A stretch of DNA of 64,000 bases from Nocardioides zeae (GTDB lineage Bacteria > Actinomycetota > Actinomycetes > Propionibacteriales > Nocardioidaceae), in assembly GCF_030818655.1 (NCBI RefSeq), contig NZ_JAUTAN010000001.1:3038001-3102000 (forward strand), in the 5' to 3' direction. Made by a program: the position numbers and the translations under genes. Position 1 is the stretch's first letter. Every line of letters begins with the position of its first letter. Shown here piece after piece: positions 60,877-64,000 of the stretch. The notes under the pieces are model-generated. The model did no database searches and had not been told where the DNA came from. It worked only from the letters and a program-made list of their open reading frames with translations.

Positions 60877-61700
60877 GGCTTTCCCATTGAACGGGCGGAC
60901 GGCTCGGATTGCGCGTCGCCGCAGCTGACGCGCTGCTCAGCTGCCCCCCGAGGCCCGCGGAGGGCCCGCTCGAGACCCCGGGCTGCGGTGCGCAGCACGT
61001 CGATGCGTGGCCGCGTCGAGCTGCCATCATTGGGAATGACGAGAGCGAGCCCGGCGATGACGCTGCCGCTCGGTTCACGGACCGGGACGGCGACCCCGGT
61101 CGCCGCCAGGTCGATGTGGCCGCGGCACTCGGCGAAACCCTGGTGCCGCACGTCGGCCAGCAAGGCTCGCAGACGGGCCGGATCCGTGACGGTGGAATGC
61201 GTGTAGGACTGCAGCGGCCCCGCCAGAACCTGCTCCTGCACACCGCGTGACGCATGGGCAAGCAGGACGAGACCGGCGGAGGACGCATGGAGGGGGAGAC
61301 GCCCGGCGATCCGGGTAACGTTGATGACCGCGCCGCGGGCGGAAAGGCGCTCGAGGAAAAGCACGTCACGCCCGTCGAGCACCCCGAGCTGGGTGTGGTG
61401 CCCGACCACCGCCTGCAGGTCCTCCATGAAGGGCATCGAGACCTCACGGAGCACCTGCGCGGGCGACGCGCGGGCGGCGAGCTCCCACATCCTGACCCCG
61501 ACGCGGACCTGGCCGCGCGCGTCACGACGAAGGAGCTGGTGGGAGACGAGCTGGTCCACCAGCCGCGATGCCGTCGATGGGGGCAGGCCCGCCCGAGCCG
61601 CCAGCTCGCCGACGGTCATGGCCGGCGTGGCGGGATCGAACGATTCGAGCATCCGCACGACGCGCTCGACGACGCCCTCACCGGAGGGTGACCGCGCCAC
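60873..61700 (-). CDS. IclR family regulator upstream of the reductase-P450 operon
   Basis: 275 residues from GTG 61700, after GGAGGTGAGCCC. HTH: VERVVRMLESFDPATPAMTV, then ARAGLPPSTASRLVDQLVSH. Effector domain: GVLDGRDVLFLERLSARGAV, PLHASSAGLVLLAHASRGVQ and GLALVIPNDGSSTRPRIDVL. It is more distant from the two other IclR proteins than they are from each other. All its neighbours are in the same direction, so it may control the reductase-P450 pair, the vanAB genes or both. Confidence 0.87.
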   Translation of the reverse strand: MARSPSGEGVVERVVRMLESFDPATPAMTVGELAARAGLPPSTASRLVDQLVSHQLLRRDARGQVRVGVRMWELAARASPAQVLREVSMPFMEDLQAVVGHHTQLGVLDGRDVLFLERLSARGAVINVTRIAGRLPLHASSAGLVLLAHASRGVQEQVLAGPLQSYTHSTVTDPARLRALLADVRHQGFAECRGHIDLAATGVAVPVREPSGSVIAGLALVIPNDGSSTRPRIDVLRTAARGLERALRGPRGAAEQRVSCGDAQSEPSARSMGKP

Positions 61701-61747
61701 GGGCTCACCTCCAGCTGATCATGCGCAACGTTCCATGCCCCGTCATG

Positions 61748-62725
61748 TCAGGGCAGCTCCAGAGTGACCTCGGCCCCGGGGCCGCTGAGCCGCGTCACGC
61801 AGGTGCAGAGGAGCCGGGCCGCATCGTGCTGGGCAGCGTCCAGGAAGACGTCCCGGTGGTCGACTTCACCACGGTGTCCCAGCACCTTGACCTGGCACAA
61901 ACCGCACTCGCCCTTGCGGCAGTCGAACATCATGTCGAGGCCGGCATCCTCGAGCGCTTCGAGGATCGAGCGTTCCGCCGGCACCTCGAGGTCGACACCG
62001 TGTGCAGGTACGCGCACCGTGAACGCTTGGTTGGCGAACCGTCCGCTGGCCCCGAACGTCTCGAGGCGGAGGTCACGGGAGTGCCGGCCGTCGCTGCGCC
62101 ATGCCTCACGCACCGCGTCCATGAGCCGCAGGGGACCGCACAGGTAGGCCACAGCGCCCCGTGGGACGGAGCGCACCCATCCCGCGACGTCGAAGCGACC
62201 GGACCGGTCGTCGCAGTGCACGTGCATCCGGTCGCGGTGGAGGATCTCGAGGTCGGCCAGGAACGCCATGCGGTCGCGCTCTCGGCCCACGTACGTCAAG
62301 GTGTAGTCGTCCCCCACGGACCTCGCCCGCGCAGCCATCCCGTACAACGCCGTGATGCCGATTCCACCTGCGAGGAACCGGACCGGACGACCTCCGGTGG
62401 CGAAGTCGAAGTTGTTGAGCGGCTGGGTGGTGGCGAGGCGGTCGCCCGCGCGAAGCGAGTGCATGCGGGCCGAGCCTCCGCGTGATCGGTCTGCCCGGTT
62501 GACGCCCAGCACGAGCACGTGACGCCGGTCCGCGACGCGCACGATCGAGTAGCTGCGGACGCCGGCGATGTCGTTGCCGGCTGTGCGGACGTCGATGTGG
62601 CTCCCCGGGTCGGCACCGGGCACCGCGGTCGCGTAGCGCAGCGCGATCTCGCGCACCCCGGTTGCCGCATCCCGGACGCTGTCGACGACTGCCCACGTCC
62701 ACCGCTTCTGCGACGTGGCGCTCAT
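61748..62725 (-). CDS. vanB: vanillate demethylase reductase-like protein (VanB type)
   Basis: 325 residues. Flavin and NAD domains: SYSIVRVADRRHVLVLGVNR, RFLAGGIGITALYGMAARAR and VAYLCGPLRLMDAVREAW. The C-terminal [2Fe-2S] ferredoxin is DCRKGECGLCQVKVL with a further Cys in LLCTCVTRL. ATG 62725 overlaps the oxygenase stop (ATGA, 62722-62725). It transfers electrons from NADH to the Rieske oxygenase encoded upstream. The substrate assignment depends on that partner. Confidence 0.88.
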   Translation of the reverse strand: MSATSQKRWTWAVVDSVRDAATGVREIALRYATAVPGADPGSHIDVRTAGNDIAGVRSYSIVRVADRRHVLVLGVNRADRSRGGSARMHSLRAGDRLATTQPLNNFDFATGGRPVRFLAGGIGITALYGMAARARSVGDDYTLTYVGRERDRMAFLADLEILHRDRMHVHCDDRSGRFDVAGWVRSVPRGAVAYLCGPLRLMDAVREAWRSDGRHSRDLRLETFGASGRFANQAFTVRVPAHGVDLEVPAERSILEALEDAGLDMMFDCRKGECGLCQVKVLGHRGEVDHRDVFLDAAQHDAARLLCTCVTRLSGPGAEVTLELP

Positions 62726-63879
62726 GTGAGGCCACCTGCGGAGACATCGGGGTTCTTCTCCTCGGCGATCATGTCCTTGATGAGGCGCCGGGCCCACATG
62801 CCGCCCGCGTCGATGTTGATGTTGTAGAAGTCGTAGCCCGGGTTGTCGTCGATGGCGCGCTGCTGCGCGTTGAGCATCGTCTCGTCCTCGAAGAAGACGT
62901 TGCCCACTCCCTCGCGGAGCTCCGTGGTGACGCGTTGCTTGTCGATCGCGAAGTTCCGGGCGATCGCCCACAGATAGCGCGCCGTCTTCGGACCGGTCGG
63001 GCACATGGTGTTCAACACGTAACCGTTCACGCCCTGGCTGCGGTCGCCCTCGGGGGCTCCGGTGCCTGCGATGGCGACGCCGACGTCGATGCAGATCGTC
63101 GCCGGCGCCTGGTAGTGGATGATCTGCCACCGGTCCACCGGCCCGTGGTACTCAGGGAACTTGATCTTCAGCAGGTGCCTCCACAGGGGGGGCGGCTCGA
63201 TCCCCCGCATCCAGCGGGTCACGGTCACTCGGCGTCCGGCTTTGTCGTGCACGGTGTCGAACTCAGCGGTGCTGAGGTCGTCGTTGCCGATGCTCGAGGT
63301 GTGGATGAACTCCTCGTGAGTGAGGTCCATCAGGTTGTCGAGGATCAGCTGGTAGCCAGCGTCGACCTCGATCACCTTGCCGTCGGCGGCCCACAGCGGG
63401 TCATCGTTCCAGTGCATGTCGGGCACCAGCTCGGGGTCGGCCTTCGCGGGGTCGCCCGGCCACACCCAGATGAACCGGTGCCGCTCGACCGTCGGGAAGG
63501 CTCTGACACCGGCGCTCGGGTTGATCGTCCGCTGTGCCGGCATGTGGGTGCACCGACCCTCGGCGTCGTAGCGGATCCCGTGGTACCCGCACTCGACCTC
63601 GTCCCCGCACAGCCGCCCCATCGAGAGGGGGACGAGACGGTGCCAGCAGGCGTCGGCGAGCGCGACAGGCGTGCCGTCCAGCGTGCGGTAGAGCACCACC
63701 GGCAAGCCCGCGACCGTGAAGGATGTCAGACGGCGACCGACCTCGGCGTCGTAAGCAGCGGCGTACCAGGCGTCCATGGGCCACTCGCTTGCCGCGATGT
63801 CCGTGAGGCCACCGAGGTCGTCGTCCCCGCCGCGGGCGTCGTGGGCGGCCGTAGGGGTTGCTCGAGCGACATCGGTCAT
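62722..63879 (-). CDS. vanA: Rieske oxygenase, vanillate O-demethylase (VanA) type
   Basis: 385 residues. Rieske centre: CWHRLVPLSMGRLCGDEVEC followed by GYHG, i.e. C-x-H-x17-C-x2-H. Mononuclear iron site: NLMDLTHEEFIHTSSIG with two His, and an Asp late in the protein. The MSPF-like N-terminus (PMDAWYAAAYDAEVGRRLTS) and overall length match the VanA/dicamba monooxygenase group. Vanillate to protocatechuate is the likely reaction in this pca-linked setting, but other methoxy- or dimethoxybenzoates are possible. ATG 63879 follows GGAAGGACGTG. Confidence 0.88.
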   Translation of the reverse strand: MTDVARATPTAAHDARGGDDDLGGLTDIAASEWPMDAWYAAAYDAEVGRRLTSFTVAGLPVVLYRTLDGTPVALADACWHRLVPLSMGRLCGDEVECGYHGIRYDAEGRCTHMPAQRTINPSAGVRAFPTVERHRFIWVWPGDPAKADPELVPDMHWNDDPLWAADGKVIEVDAGYQLILDNLMDLTHEEFIHTSSIGNDDLSTAEFDTVHDKAGRRVTVTRWMRGIEPPPLWRHLLKIKFPEYHGPVDRWQIIHYQAPATICIDVGVAIAGTGAPEGDRSQGVNGYVLNTMCPTGPKTARYLWAIARNFAIDKQRVTTELREGVGNVFFEDETMLNAQQRAIDDNPGYDFYNINIDAGGMWARRLIKDMIAEEKNPDVSAGGLT

Positions 63880-63902
63880 GAAGCACGTCCTTCCAGATAG
63901 TC

Positions 63903-63910
63903 CGTATACG
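63903..63910. promoter_or_regulatory. short palindrome upstream of vanA
   Basis: CGTATACG lies 24 bases upstream of vanA in an AT-rich patch (63895-63930). GTATAC-centred palindromes are common operators of GntR-type regulators of aromatic-acid genes. Confidence 0.4.
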
Positions 63911-63991
63911 TAATAGAATGAGTGATCGCCCTCACATCGTCAACCACGGGGCGCCTCGGCCGGGAGTCCACGGAGCAGGGAGGCTGGACAG

Positions 63992-64000
63992 GTGATCGAT
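63992..64000 (+). CDS. possible start of a divergent gene, cut by the window edge
   Basis: GGGAGG (63978-63983) is followed eight bases later by GTG ATC GAT at 63992-64000, a plausible start of a plus-strand gene facing vanA. Only three codons are visible, so no function can be given. Confidence 0.3.

Overview
The window is a very GC-rich bacterial chromosome segment with many GTG starts, 4-bp ATGA/GTGA gene overlaps, a dnaK-grpE-dnaJ-hspR operon with an HspR (HAIR-type) operator, ECF sigma factors, crotonyl-CoA carboxylase/reductase and an IclR-controlled beta-ketoadipate cluster. Together these point to an actinobacterium, most likely of the Nocardioides type; the genus is an inference, not proved. 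No rRNA, tRNA, CRISPR array, insertion sequence or prophage was recognised.

Left part (1-13 kb): the end of a DUF222/HNH endonuclease gene, small membrane and secreted proteins, an ECF sigma factor with a co-encoded membrane protein, the heat-shock operon (minus strand), a sucrase/ferredoxin-like protein, and hutF-hutI for histidine breakdown, diverging from a nitroreductase across a perfect 18-bp palindrome.

Middle part (13-38 kb): a serine hydrolase, an M20 peptidase and MFS transporter pair, catalase, a DUF1992 protein, TetR, NTF2-like, LLM oxidoreductase and MGT-type glycosyltransferase genes. Then come an anti-sigma-kinase-like ATPase with two unusual STAS proteins, a DUF1295 membrane protein, a LysR regulator, and ccr divergent from an acyl-CoA dehydrogenase with several palindromes between them. 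Phospholipase D follows, then a group of signalling-type proteins with degenerate cyclase-like ends.

Surface-protein locus (37-46 kb): a roughly 1520-residue LPXTG protein built of about nine DUF11/DUF7507-like repeats is followed by a lipoprotein and a class E-type sortase in a tightly overlapping operon. It diverges from a sigma factor fused to a zinc finger, a membrane segment and an extracellular tail. A second sigma/zinc-finger protein and a small protein resembling the GyrA coiled-coil region lie on the other side.

Right part (46-64 kb): a ZIP transporter and EEP phosphatase, a flavoprotein with a divergent PucR regulator, then an aromatic-acid block. It holds pcaH-pcaG-pcaB-pcaDC, pobA, a CYP199-like P450 with a phthalate-type reductase, vanAB-like Rieske demethylase genes, and three IclR regulators. 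These would convert 4-methoxybenzoate (P450), 4-hydroxybenzoate (PobA) and vanillate (VanAB) to protocatechuate, which PcaGH, PcaB and PcaDC take towards 3-oxoadipate. In this sequence pcaB carries a frameshift near its 3' end. Three copies of a palindromic repeat (core GACGTCATGCG) lie in intergenic gaps.
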